A DNA stretch of 6,004 nucleotides from Cyanobacteria bacterium HKST-UBA02. GTDB taxonomy: Bacteria; Cyanobacteriota; Vampirovibrionia; Obscuribacterales; Obscuribacteraceae. This document shows, piece by piece, positions 1 through 5,690 of this stretch (positions within the stretch are counted from its first letter, which is position 1; every line of letters starts with the position of its first letter). The translations under genes and the position numbers were made by a program. Location: contig JAGQHH010000326.1 in NCBI GenBank assembly GCA_020431945.1, positions 1 through 6,004 on the forward strand. Direction: 5' to 3'. The notes under the pieces are model-generated. The model was not told the origin of the DNA, searched no databases, and saw only the letters and a list, made by a program, of their open reading frames with translations.

Positions 1-558
1 GATCTTCCCATGCGCAACGACGAAGACGACTAGTACCGGTACCGACCCGTTTTCAACAGCCTGATCACCCGGGGCAAGGCCCATACGAAAAAAGCCGCCG
101 AGCTCTTCTACTATCTCAACCGCACCGGCTATAACGGACTCTGCCGTTTCAACAAAAAAGGCGAATACAATGTGCCTTTCGGAAGATATAAGAACATCAA
201 CTATGTCCGGGACTTCACCTGCTACCGGGAGCAGTTCTCCGACTGGCATTTCAGCCAGGGAGACTTCGCCCTTCTGCCCCTGAAGAAAAGCGACTTCATC
301 TACGCCGACCCGCCTTATGACGTGCCGTTCACCCAGTATGCCAAGGAAGGCTTCGCCTGGCGGGATCAGGTGAGACTGGCAGAATGGCTCGCCGGTCACC
401 GGGGACCGGTGGCGGCGAGCAATCAGGCCACCGAGCGGATCATAGAGCTCTATACCGGTCTCGGATTCGAGCTGCGTTATCTCGATGCTCCTCGCATGAT
501 CAATTGCACCGGGGATCGCAGCCCGGCAAGAGAGATTCTCGCCCTGCGCAATATCTAG
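1..558 (+). pseudogene. dam: Dam-family (D12 class) DNA adenine-N6 methyltransferase, C-terminal part, with an internal amber codon
   Basis: Frame 1 is open from base 1 to the TAG at 556-558 except for one TAG at 31-33, so the 5' part lies outside the window. Visible Dam features are TGYNGLCRFN (124-153), NVPFGRYK (169-192), the catalytic motif IV DPPY (307-318) followed by a FTQYAKEGF-like segment, GPVAASNQ, and a terminal GDRSPAREILALRN block typical of the family. Dam transfers a methyl group from S-adenosylmethionine to the N6 of adenine in GATC; the SAM-binding motif I would be upstream. Against E. coli Dam as I recall it, the TAG falls on the first Tyr of a YYxxR motif, so a single TAC/TAT to TAG change explains it. 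The first in-frame start after the stop is GTG at 172, which would remove the conserved TGYNGLCR block, so an independent downstream protein is unlikely to be active. The gene converges on the helicase gene with a 7-bp gap. Family assignment is sure; whether it is dead, suppressed or a sequence error is open. Confidence 0.85.
31..33 (+). other. In-frame TAG inside the Dam reading frame
   Basis: Codons before it (from base 1, ending N-D-E-D-D) and after it (Y-R-Y-R-P-V-F-N) both fit the Dam family in the same frame, so this is a nonsense codon and not a frameshift. TAG also ends the Dam frame itself (556-558), the helicase (566-568, minus strand) and the MshEN-like gene (4460-4462), so general amber recoding in this genome is unlikely. 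Confidence 0.9.
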
Positions 559-565
559 CTCCCTT

Positions 566-2209
566 CTAGCCTGGCTTGACACCGGTCTCTGCCACTACCG
601 GCGGAGGCACCAGCATGCCCGGGTATCGGGTCGGTCTGAGATCGTTGAAGCAACGCCAGCCAGCTTCGGTACCGACCACGACTACTTTTCCGGTGCAGCG
701 GGTGAGCGCCTGGTAGAGCTGGAGCATACGATCTTCGCGGCCCTGGCTGGCGAACTTCCCGTCGATATCGACCAGGATGATCCCCCGGCGCTCCAGACCG
801 CGAAATGTGCCGATCCGGCTCAAGCAGGAATGATTGCGCACCTGGGTGTTTCTGATCACCAGCTTCAACCCTCTTCGAAGGCGCGCTCCGTAGACCACCG
901 AATACTTAGGCAATCTCGGGGTGAGCACGGCAATCTCGCCGGGCTCGAGACCCATGGTGGAAAGCATGTCATCGAATACATGTCCCACAGTCCGTCTCAT
1001 CTCTTCCTCGTCCCGGCAAATATAGAACTCCGGTGGATCGCTCACGGGATTCCTGAGAGTCATGGACGAAGACGAGCGATAACAGGCCGAGAGCAGATGC
1101 TTGAGGGCGGCAGGAGAGCGGCGATTCTCCTGCAGGAAGCAGACCCGCTCCACAAGGGGAAGCTGTCTGGCCTGGGCGCGCACCAGATCGTTGTCGTCGA
1201 TACAGTAGTACAAACCGGCATCATCCCCGCTCATACAGGCGCGAAGAGCTTCCCACCAGCGATCATGGAAGTCCTGGGCATCGTCCACGATGATCCGGTC
1301 GAAGCGAAGCTCCGGGCACTTCTTCACCGCATTCTCCAGAAGCTCGGGGAACTTTTCGCTCCAGACCCGGTTGGTCCAGCCCCCGGGCACCGGCAGGCCC
1401 GCCCTGGTGCCGAGCCGCAAACAAAGGGCATGAAATGAGGCGACCGTGATATTGCTCTTCTCCACCAGCATCTCATCCAGATGATTGCCCAGGGAGCGAG
1501 TGAAACAGGTCACAAGAGTCCGCTTGCCACTCTCCGCAAATGCCGAGGCGAGGGCCAGAGAAACAAGAGTCTTGCCCGAGCCGGCGCAGCCGTTTATCGC
1601 GACGCTCTTGCCGGCGAGACAGGCGCTCAGGGCGGCCTTCTGAGCCGCGGAGAATGACTTCCTTTCCGGGTCGAGTCTCAGGTGCTCGTCATGCCGCATC
1701 AAAACGGATGAATTCTCCAGCGAGTTCACTGGCTCTACAGGCGGTGAGGGGAGAGGGGTGAAATCGATCCGGTGGCAGCGCCTGGCGCTCTCCACCGCTG
1801 TCGCCTCGAAAGCGTGGAGGGCAGAGCCTGTGCGCAAACCGAAAAGAGATCGATCCTTGAGCTGCCTGACACGTTCCCGGGTGATTCCGTATTTGGCGGA
1901 CATCGCTGACAGCGGTGCCGGCATATTGCCGTCGAGCCCATAATAGCGCTCGATGATCTTGAATCGTCGCTCACCGCCATTGGTGTTACTCACGGATTGA
2001 CGCACGTGCTCGATCACTCGATCGACTACCATGCCCATATTGCGAAGCTTGAGAGACTCGATGATATCGAGCGGCACGGATTGCTCTTCCAGCAGCTTCA
2101 CCAGAGTGACCTTACGTTTGTAGACATCGGTCAAGAGCCTCTCGAGACCAAGACGCCTGAGCTCCGTCGAGCAGTCTTTCAAAGACATTCTCAGATTGAT
2201 ATTGTTCAT
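566..2209 (-). CDS. Fusion protein: alphaCTD-like region, sigma-70 region-4 HTH and SF1 (UvrD/NERD-like) helicase core
   Basis: The 547-residue protein starts at ATG 2209, with GGAGG 11 nt upstream (2221-2225). Residues about 16-70 weakly resemble the RNA polymerase alpha C-terminal domain (LKLRNMG then a helix, as in NLGKKS). Residues about 80-125 match sigma-70 region 4: an RRFKIIERYYGLDG segment, then the recognition helix ITRERVRQLKDRSL. After a Pro-rich linker (150-165) comes an SF1 helicase core: Q motif near Q190, Walker A GCAGSGKT (207-214), Ia (232-244), Walker B IIVDDAQD (306-313), motif III DDND (338-341), motif IV LQENRRS (359-365), motif V TFRGLERRGIILVDI (468-482) and motif VI LYQALTRC (498-505). 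Spacing is too short for the 1B and 2B subdomains of UvrD/PcrA, so the core is compact like NERD or DUF2075 helicases. Motif III has N-D where D-Q is usual. ATP binding and hydrolysis are likely; true unwinding is unproven. It lies 101 bp behind the TPR gene on the same strand. An RNA-polymerase- or promoter-linked role is inference from the domains only. Confidence 0.9.
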   Translation of the reverse strand: MNNINLRMSLKDCSTELRRLGLERLLTDVYKRKVTLVKLLEEQSVPLDIIESLKLRNMGMVVDRVIEHVRQSVSNTNGGERRFKIIERYYGLDGNMPAPLSAMSAKYGITRERVRQLKDRSLFGLRTGSALHAFEATAVESARRCHRIDFTPLPSPPVEPVNSLENSSVLMRHDEHLRLDPERKSFSAAQKAALSACLAGKSVAINGCAGSGKTLVSLALASAFAESGKRTLVTCFTRSLGNHLDEMLVEKSNITVASFHALCLRLGTRAGLPVPGGWTNRVWSEKFPELLENAVKKCPELRFDRIIVDDAQDFHDRWWEALRACMSGDDAGLYYCIDDNDLVRAQARQLPLVERVCFLQENRRSPAALKHLLSACYRSSSSMTLRNPVSDPPEFYICRDEEEMRRTVGHVFDDMLSTMGLEPGEIAVLTPRLPKYSVVYGARLRRGLKLVIRNTQVRNHSCLSRIGTFRGLERRGIILVDIDGKFASQGREDRMLQLYQALTRCTGKVVVVGTEAGWRCFNDLRPTRYPGMLVPPPVVAETGVKPG

Positions 2210-2310
2210 GTTCGGACCAGCCTCCAGCTACAGGTACAGGTGCAATCGCGAACCCAGAGCTCGATCCTAGATCTCGAGCCCGTCCCTGTAACTGTTGAAA
2301 TGCACAGTCC
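2210..2310. other. Spacer between the TPR and helicase genes
   Basis: This 101-bp gap holds two weak inverted repeats, ACTGT/ACAGT (2291-2295 and 2304-2308) and GCTCGA/TCGAGC (2259-2264 and 2274-2279). Neither is followed by a T-run on the minus strand, so neither looks like an intrinsic terminator. A poor promoter match on the minus strand (GTTACA, 17 bp, TAGGAT; 2292 to 2264) could give the helicase its own start, but readthrough from the TPR gene is at least as likely. Confidence 0.35.
2221..2225 (-). promoter_or_regulatory. Shine-Dalgarno GGAGG of the fusion helicase
   Basis: On the minus strand GGAGG is followed by 11 nt and the ATG at 2209. This supports that start over the second in-frame ATG (residue 8). 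Confidence 0.6.
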
Positions 2311-3225
2311 TTATTTGGAGCGCAGCTCCGAAGCGCGCGCCGCAAGCTTGTCCGCCTCATCCGTTTTCTTGAGCTGCCTGAGCACCTGAGCGTAGTCGTC
2401 CAGGCTGTCCGCCAGATCGGTGCCGGCCACATAGTGCTTCTCATCGTTGATGGCCAGGGCGGCCTTGAAAGCTTCGGCGGATCGATCGAGCTTGTTGAGG
2501 TCTTTGAGCTTGGCGGCCATGCGAAGCTTGAGCTCGACAGCCTGAGCCGAATCCTTGCCGTCATAGCGCTCGGCCAGGATCAGGGCCTGCTCGTAGCTAT
2601 CGTGGCTGGGCCAGAGCTCTCCCCGGGCTCCATAGATGTCGCCCAGCTCTTTGAGAGGCTCGATCCGCTCCTTTGTCCCGGGTCCTTTGATACGAGCATA
2701 GGAGGCAAGCATCTCATTGAGGGCCTTCTCTTTTTCCGGAGTCTTGCCGGTCTCTTCGTAAATATCGGCGAGGGCTCGATAAATCTTGGGAATCAGCGGG
2801 TCCCGATTCTTCCAGTAAGCTTCGCGAACTTTGAGAGAGTAATTGAAGAACTTCTCCGCTTCCTTGAAATTGCCTTCCTTGAAAAACTTCTGCCCCTGCT
2901 CGTAGGCCTTTTGAGAGTCCGCCGAGAGCTGCATGATCTTGGCCCGGGCTACGCCACCACCACTGGTGACATCGCCTGACTGGATGACACCGGCAGATGC
3001 CTGACTAGACCCGGAGGTGGCCCCGGCAGCTGCTCTTCCAGGCGCCGTGTAGACGTTGTGCAGGGTCTTGTGGGCGTTGGGATTGAAGGGAATATGCTTG
3101 GGAGCACCCATGAGACCGCCGTACTCACCGATTCCCTGGGCTTTTCCCGGAGTCACAGCGACAGAGAAAGCGAGGACCAGAGCTACCGGAATAAGATTCG
3201 TTAACGAGAACAATGAATAGCGCAT
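2311..3225 (-). CDS. Exported TPR-repeat protein
   Basis: From ATG 3225 the protein has 304 residues. An in-frame GTG at 3237 would add four residues but has no Shine-Dalgarno, while the ATG has GGGG (3232-3235) 6 nt upstream. The N-terminus is a signal peptide: a short start with one Arg, a hydrophobic core (LIPVALVLAFSVAV), and a likely cleavage after GKA near residue 29. A Gly/Ser/Ala-rich, probably disordered stretch follows (about 60-95). From about residue 103 to the end run some five tetratricopeptide repeats; the first is the clearest, with AYEQGQKFF and NFKEAEKFFNYSL. TPRs form helical superstructures that bind other proteins; no enzyme motif is visible. No lipobox Cys is present, so the protein should be periplasmic or secreted, not a lipoprotein. 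It is the first gene of a likely two-gene unit with the fusion helicase and is transcribed away from the MshEN-like gene. The partner is unknown. Confidence 0.88.
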   Translation of the reverse strand: MRYSLFSLTNLIPVALVLAFSVAVTPGKAQGIGEYGGLMGAPKHIPFNPNAHKTLHNVYTAPGRAAAGATSGSSQASAGVIQSGDVTSGGGVARAKIMQLSADSQKAYEQGQKFFKEGNFKEAEKFFNYSLKVREAYWKNRDPLIPKIYRALADIYEETGKTPEKEKALNEMLASYARIKGPGTKERIEPLKELGDIYGARGELWPSHDSYEQALILAERYDGKDSAQAVELKLRMAAKLKDLNKLDRSAEAFKAALAINDEKHYVAGTDLADSLDDYAQVLRQLKKTDEADKLAARASELRSK

Positions 3226-3277
3226 AAGAAACCCCACGCTTTTATGAACGGCTAAAGCAATTTTACCTTCTGAGGCG

Positions 3278-3283
3278 ATTATA
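3278..3283 (-). promoter_or_regulatory. Probable -10 box (TATAAT) for the TPR gene
   Basis: The minus strand reads CGCTATAATCG here, a perfect sigma-70 -10 hexamer about 53 nt before the ATG at 3225. No good TTGACA lies 15-18 bp upstream, so activation by a regulator or a weak -35 is likely. Confidence 0.5.
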
Positions 3284-3332
3284 GCGAAATAAGGAAAGCA
3301 TCGGGTTTCAGCAGAGACATCCGGTCAAATGC

Positions 3333-3353
3333 GCCGGTTCTTTTGCCGGTTCT
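3333..3353 (+). repeat. Direct repeat GCCGGTTCT x2, 12-bp period, upstream of a promoter
   Basis: GCCGGTTCT occurs at 3333-3341 and again at 3345-3353, separated by TTT, with a related CCGGTC at 3321-3326. The repeat ends just where the -35 element of the rightward TATAAT should begin. It is placed like the tandem half-sites of response-regulator activators; that role is inference. Confidence 0.5.
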
Positions 3354-3377
3354 AAGGATCACAAGCGGACCCGGGTT

Positions 3378-3383
3378 TATAAT
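3378..3383 (+). promoter_or_regulatory. Probable -10 box (TATAAT) for the MshEN-like gene
   Basis: A perfect TATAAT sits 26 nt before the GTG at 3410. The expected transcript start near 3390 would leave a leader of about 20 nt. The -35 position (3355-3360, AGGATC) is poor. The only site resembling a ribosome binding site is GAGGACGGAG at 3398-3407. Confidence 0.55.
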
Positions 3384-3409
3384 GCCCCTTTACAAATGAG
3401 GACGGAGCC

Positions 3410-4462
3410 GTGGTGCAGAGCCCGCAAAACCTGGAACTAGAGCGAAAAGTAAGACTGGGAGAGCTTCTTGTCGATGCCCATGTGGTCTCGTCGGCAGACC
3501 TCACCGAAGCGATTCAGGTCTCCAAGCGCCTGGGCATCCCCATCGGACGGGTGCTCCTCGAGTCAGGCTGTGTCGGAGCGACGGTCCTGGAGGCGGCTCT
3601 GGAGGGCCAGCCCCTGGTGAACAAAGGCGAGCAGAGCCGTGACGAGATCGTCAAAGCCCTGAAAGAAGTCCACGCCACCGGCAACTCCCTGAACAAGCTC
3701 ATGGGCGACGTAGGTCACAGGAGCATTCGCAGTGTCGACCGCCTCGCCGAGCTGCTCCTGGACTCGGAGATAGTCAGCCAGGATCAGCTCGATCAGGCTC
3801 TCATGACCAGTTTCGAGTCCGGTATCCCCCTGGGCTCCGCTCTGGTGTTCGAGGGGATTCTCTCCCCGAGCCTTTTCCCGAGCATTCTCCAGATCCACAA
3901 AAATATCCGGGACGGCAGGATAACCAAGGAAGAAGCCGTCAAGGAGATCAAATCCACTTTCATGCACTGGCTGAAAGCCGAAGAATCCCTGGCAGGCGGT
4001 CATGAAGAAATGGCTGCCGATCCCGAGACCAGGGAAATCGAAGAAGCCCTGCTCCCGGATGACAGGCTGGACGCAGTACCCGATGCCGGCTCCCAGAGGT
4101 TCGTCGATTTTCTCAAGCAAGCCGGCTGTTTCAGCCAGGCCGACCTGCAATCCGCCTACAGCAAAGCCATGGACGATCCGGACACCGCCGGGCGGGTGTT
4201 TCTAGCTCTCGGTCTTATCGACCTGGACACCCTGAAAACAGCAAGACGAAGCTATGACCTGGCGGACCGGGGCATGCTGGCCCGGGACGAAGCTGTGAAA
4301 GCTTTGAACACAGGCACTTCCGGCGATTTCACCGGAGACACGCGCATCAAGCGTTATTTCGACAAAGCCTGGAGAAAGAAAACCAAGAAACGTGTGGTCG
4401 GCGGTCTGGTGGTGGGCGCCACCCTGGCCGGCCTGCTCATGAAACGCTCGAAAGGGCGCTAG
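3410..4462 (+). CDS. Protein with three degenerate GspE-N/MshEN-like repeats and a basic hydrophobic tail
   Basis: The protein has 350 residues from GTG 3410. GTG 3413 is equally possible: GAGG at 3398-3401 favours the first, GGAG at 3404-3407 the second. It resembles the N-terminal (MshEN) domain of type II secretion and type IV pilus ATPases, but no ATPase domain follows. Unit 1 (about 15-88) opens with RLGELL, and residues 44-67 keep the pattern xxGxxLxxxG...LxxxLxxQ, ending at Q67. Unit 2 (about 111-183) opens with RLAELL. Unit 3 (about 231-300) opens with FVDFLKQAG. Each unit ends in a similar helix: RDEIVKALK, KEEAVKEIK or RDEAVKALN. MshEN domains can bind cyclic di-GMP; here several key Arg, Leu and Gln positions are changed, so ligand binding is doubtful. 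The C-terminus, KKTKKR, a 16-residue hydrophobic Gly-rich stretch (329-344), then KRSKGR, could be a short membrane anchor. The gene has its own promoter and overlaps nagA tail-to-tail by 26 bp. Exact function unknown. Confidence 0.85.
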   Translation: MVQSPQNLELERKVRLGELLVDAHVVSSADLTEAIQVSKRLGIPIGRVLLESGCVGATVLEAALEGQPLVNKGEQSRDEIVKALKEVHATGNSLNKLMGDVGHRSIRSVDRLAELLLDSEIVSQDQLDQALMTSFESGIPLGSALVFEGILSPSLFPSILQIHKNIRDGRITKEEAVKEIKSTFMHWLKAEESLAGGHEEMAADPETREIEEALLPDDRLDAVPDAGSQRFVDFLKQAGCFSQADLQSAYSKAMDDPDTAGRVFLALGLIDLDTLKTARRSYDLADRGMLARDEAVKALNTGTSGDFTGDTRIKRYFDKAWRKKTKKRVVGGLVVGATLAGLLMKRSKGR

Positions 4463-5570
4463 GCTGTCCGCCGAAAACCACCCTGCCACCCAGGATCACT
4501 GTTCTGACGCTGAGATCTTTTCGGTCCCAGAGGACGATATCAGCCAGGGCTCCCGGCGTCAGGGAGCCGATCTTGTCGCTCAGACCCAGGAGCCGGGCCG
4601 GGTTGTAGCTGGCCATGGCGATGGCTGTGCCGATATCGGAGACGCCCCAGTTCACGATGTTTCTCACAGCCTCATCAAGGGTTATGGATGAGCCGACCAG
4701 GTCACCGCCTGTAGTACCTATATGAGCTATGTCGGTGACCAGAACCGTTTTCTCTCTGCCTTTCAGCCTGAATATCATCTCGACCGTAGCCGGGTCGAGA
4801 TGCAGACCATCGGCGATCAGACAGCAGCTCACCCGGTCATCCAGAAGGGCAGCCCCGGCCGCTCCGGGAGCGCGGTGATGCAGGGGAGGCATGGCATTGA
4901 AAAGGTGAGTGACCATACCCACGCCCCGCTCGAAAGCCTGCTCGGCTTCTTCGTATGTAGCGTTGGAATGGCCCAGAGAGATGAGCTTGCCTTTCTCCCT
5001 GAGCCAGGCAAGGGCCGTCCCCCCGGAATCGAGCTCGGGAGCCAGGGTGATCATCGAGACCGCATCGGTGACGATCTTTTCGAAAAGCTCGGGATCGGGT
5101 CTGGCCAGATGCTGGCTGGGGTGCACCCCGGGCCGCTGGGGAGAGAGACAGGGACCTTCAAGGTGGATCCCGGGCATTCGTGAGAGCTCGGTCTCGATTT
5201 CCAGTTGCGAGGCAGCGCCGGCGCCCAGACCGGTGAGAAAGCTTATGTTCTTTTCGAGGTGACCGACTTCATCGGTTATCAGAGTGGGCAGGAAGCTGGT
5301 CACCCCGCGCTCGAGCATATGAGCCCGCAGGCTCGAGACCTCGGCTGGACTCGGATCGGCCCAGAAGTCACAGCCGGGTCCACCGTTCACCTGGAGATCC
5401 ACAAGCCCCGGAGTGACATAGCATCCGGATGCATCGATAACCTGCGAGGCTTCAGGCAATTCCGGGTTGTCGCAAAGGGCTCTTATGTGTCCGTCTTCCA
5501 CCAGCAGGCTGGTAAAACGCCGCTCCAGCGGTGTGATCACATGCCCGTTTCTGATAACTAAACCCGGCAT
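4437..5570 (-). CDS. nagA: N-acetylglucosamine-6-phosphate deacetylase
   Basis: This cytoplasmic amidohydrolase converts GlcNAc-6-phosphate to glucosamine-6-phosphate and acetate, in amino-sugar and cell-wall recycling. The 377 residues compare with about 382 in E. coli. Visible signatures are PGLVDLQVNGGPGCDF (54-69, the QxNG type of metal site 1), HLEGP with metal ligand E138, GHSNAT with H201, THLFNAM with H222, IADGLH with H257, the catalytic Asp in VTD (D280), GSSITLDEAVRN (293-304), and a C-terminal NPARLLGL...GALADIVLWD block. Between D280 and GSS only 12 residues remain; in E. coli NagA, as I recall it, there are about 34. A beta-strand segment near the active site is therefore missing, though all metal and catalytic residues seen are intact. 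The start at ATG 5570 fits the family N-terminus, but no clear Shine-Dalgarno precedes it. No nagB or sugar-transport gene is in view. The 3' end overlaps the convergent gene. Confidence 0.95.
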   Translation of the reverse strand: MPGLVIRNGHVITPLERRFTSLLVEDGHIRALCDNPELPEASQVIDASGCYVTPGLVDLQVNGGPGCDFWADPSPAEVSSLRAHMLERGVTSFLPTLITDEVGHLEKNISFLTGLGAGAASQLEIETELSRMPGIHLEGPCLSPQRPGVHPSQHLARPDPELFEKIVTDAVSMITLAPELDSGGTALAWLREKGKLISLGHSNATYEEAEQAFERGVGMVTHLFNAMPPLHHRAPGAAGAALLDDRVSCCLIADGLHLDPATVEMIFRLKGREKTVLVTDIAHIGTTGGDLVGSSITLDEAVRNIVNWGVSDIGTAIAMASYNPARLLGLSDKIGSLTPGALADIVLWDRKDLSVRTVILGGRVVFGGQPSALSSVS

Positions 5571-5614
5571 AAACTCGACACTGCCTGAAAGCCCTGTAAC
5601 ACTAATGGGAAGAC

Positions 5615-5643
5615 ACTATAACCGATTGATTGACTAATTAGAA
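5615..5643 (-). promoter_or_regulatory. Possible nagA promoter
   Basis: On the minus strand TTCTAA (5643-5638), a 17-bp spacer and TATAGT (5620-5615) lie about 45 nt before the ATG at 5570. The -10 matches at five of six positions, the -35 poorly. Confidence 0.35.
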
Positions 5644-5658
5644 CTCAGGGCATATATC
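5630..5658 (+). promoter_or_regulatory. Possible promoter of the coiled-coil gene
   Basis: TTGACT (5630-5635, five of six) is followed after 17 bp by TATATC (5653-5658); TATCAT at 5655-5660 with a 19-bp spacer is an alternative. Either places the start near 5666, about 25 nt before the ATG at 5691. The -35 overlaps the divergent nagA promoter. Confidence 0.45.
5634..5641. repeat. Palindrome CTAATTAG in a divergent promoter region
   Basis: This perfect 8-bp palindrome overlaps the end of the rightward -35 and the leftward -35. It could be an operator acting on both genes, or chance in an AT-rich spacer. Confidence 0.25.
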
Positions 5659-5690
5659 ATAAGGCCAGTTAGACAGTTGCGAATAACGAA

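Noticed and set aside
172..558. Separate small methyltransferase starting at GTG 172
   Set aside because: The Dam frame continues upstream through conserved TGYNGLCR back to the TAG at 31; a start at 172 would cut the conserved core.
830..1438. 202-codon plus-strand frame inside the helicase gene
   Set aside because: It lies wholly opposite conserved SF1 motifs, shows no family resemblance and is a by-product of GC-rich codon use.
1..2209. Restriction or defence island made of Dam plus helicase
   Set aside because: The genes converge, no nuclease or specificity gene is present, and the methyltransferase resembles a solitary Dam; proximity alone does not support a system.
2259..2279. GCTCGA/TCGAGC hairpin as a terminator
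   Set aside because: The stem is only 6 bp with a 9-nt loop and no T-run on either strand.
2434..2979. 181-codon plus-strand frame opposite the TPR gene
   Set aside because: It is the complement of TPR repeats and has no start signal or domain of its own.
3563..4150. 195-codon minus-strand frame opposite the MshEN-like gene
   Set aside because: The plus strand has a promoter, a ribosome site and recognisable repeats; this frame has none.
4722..5183. 153-codon plus-strand frame opposite nagA
   Set aside because: NagA is unmistakable on the other strand.
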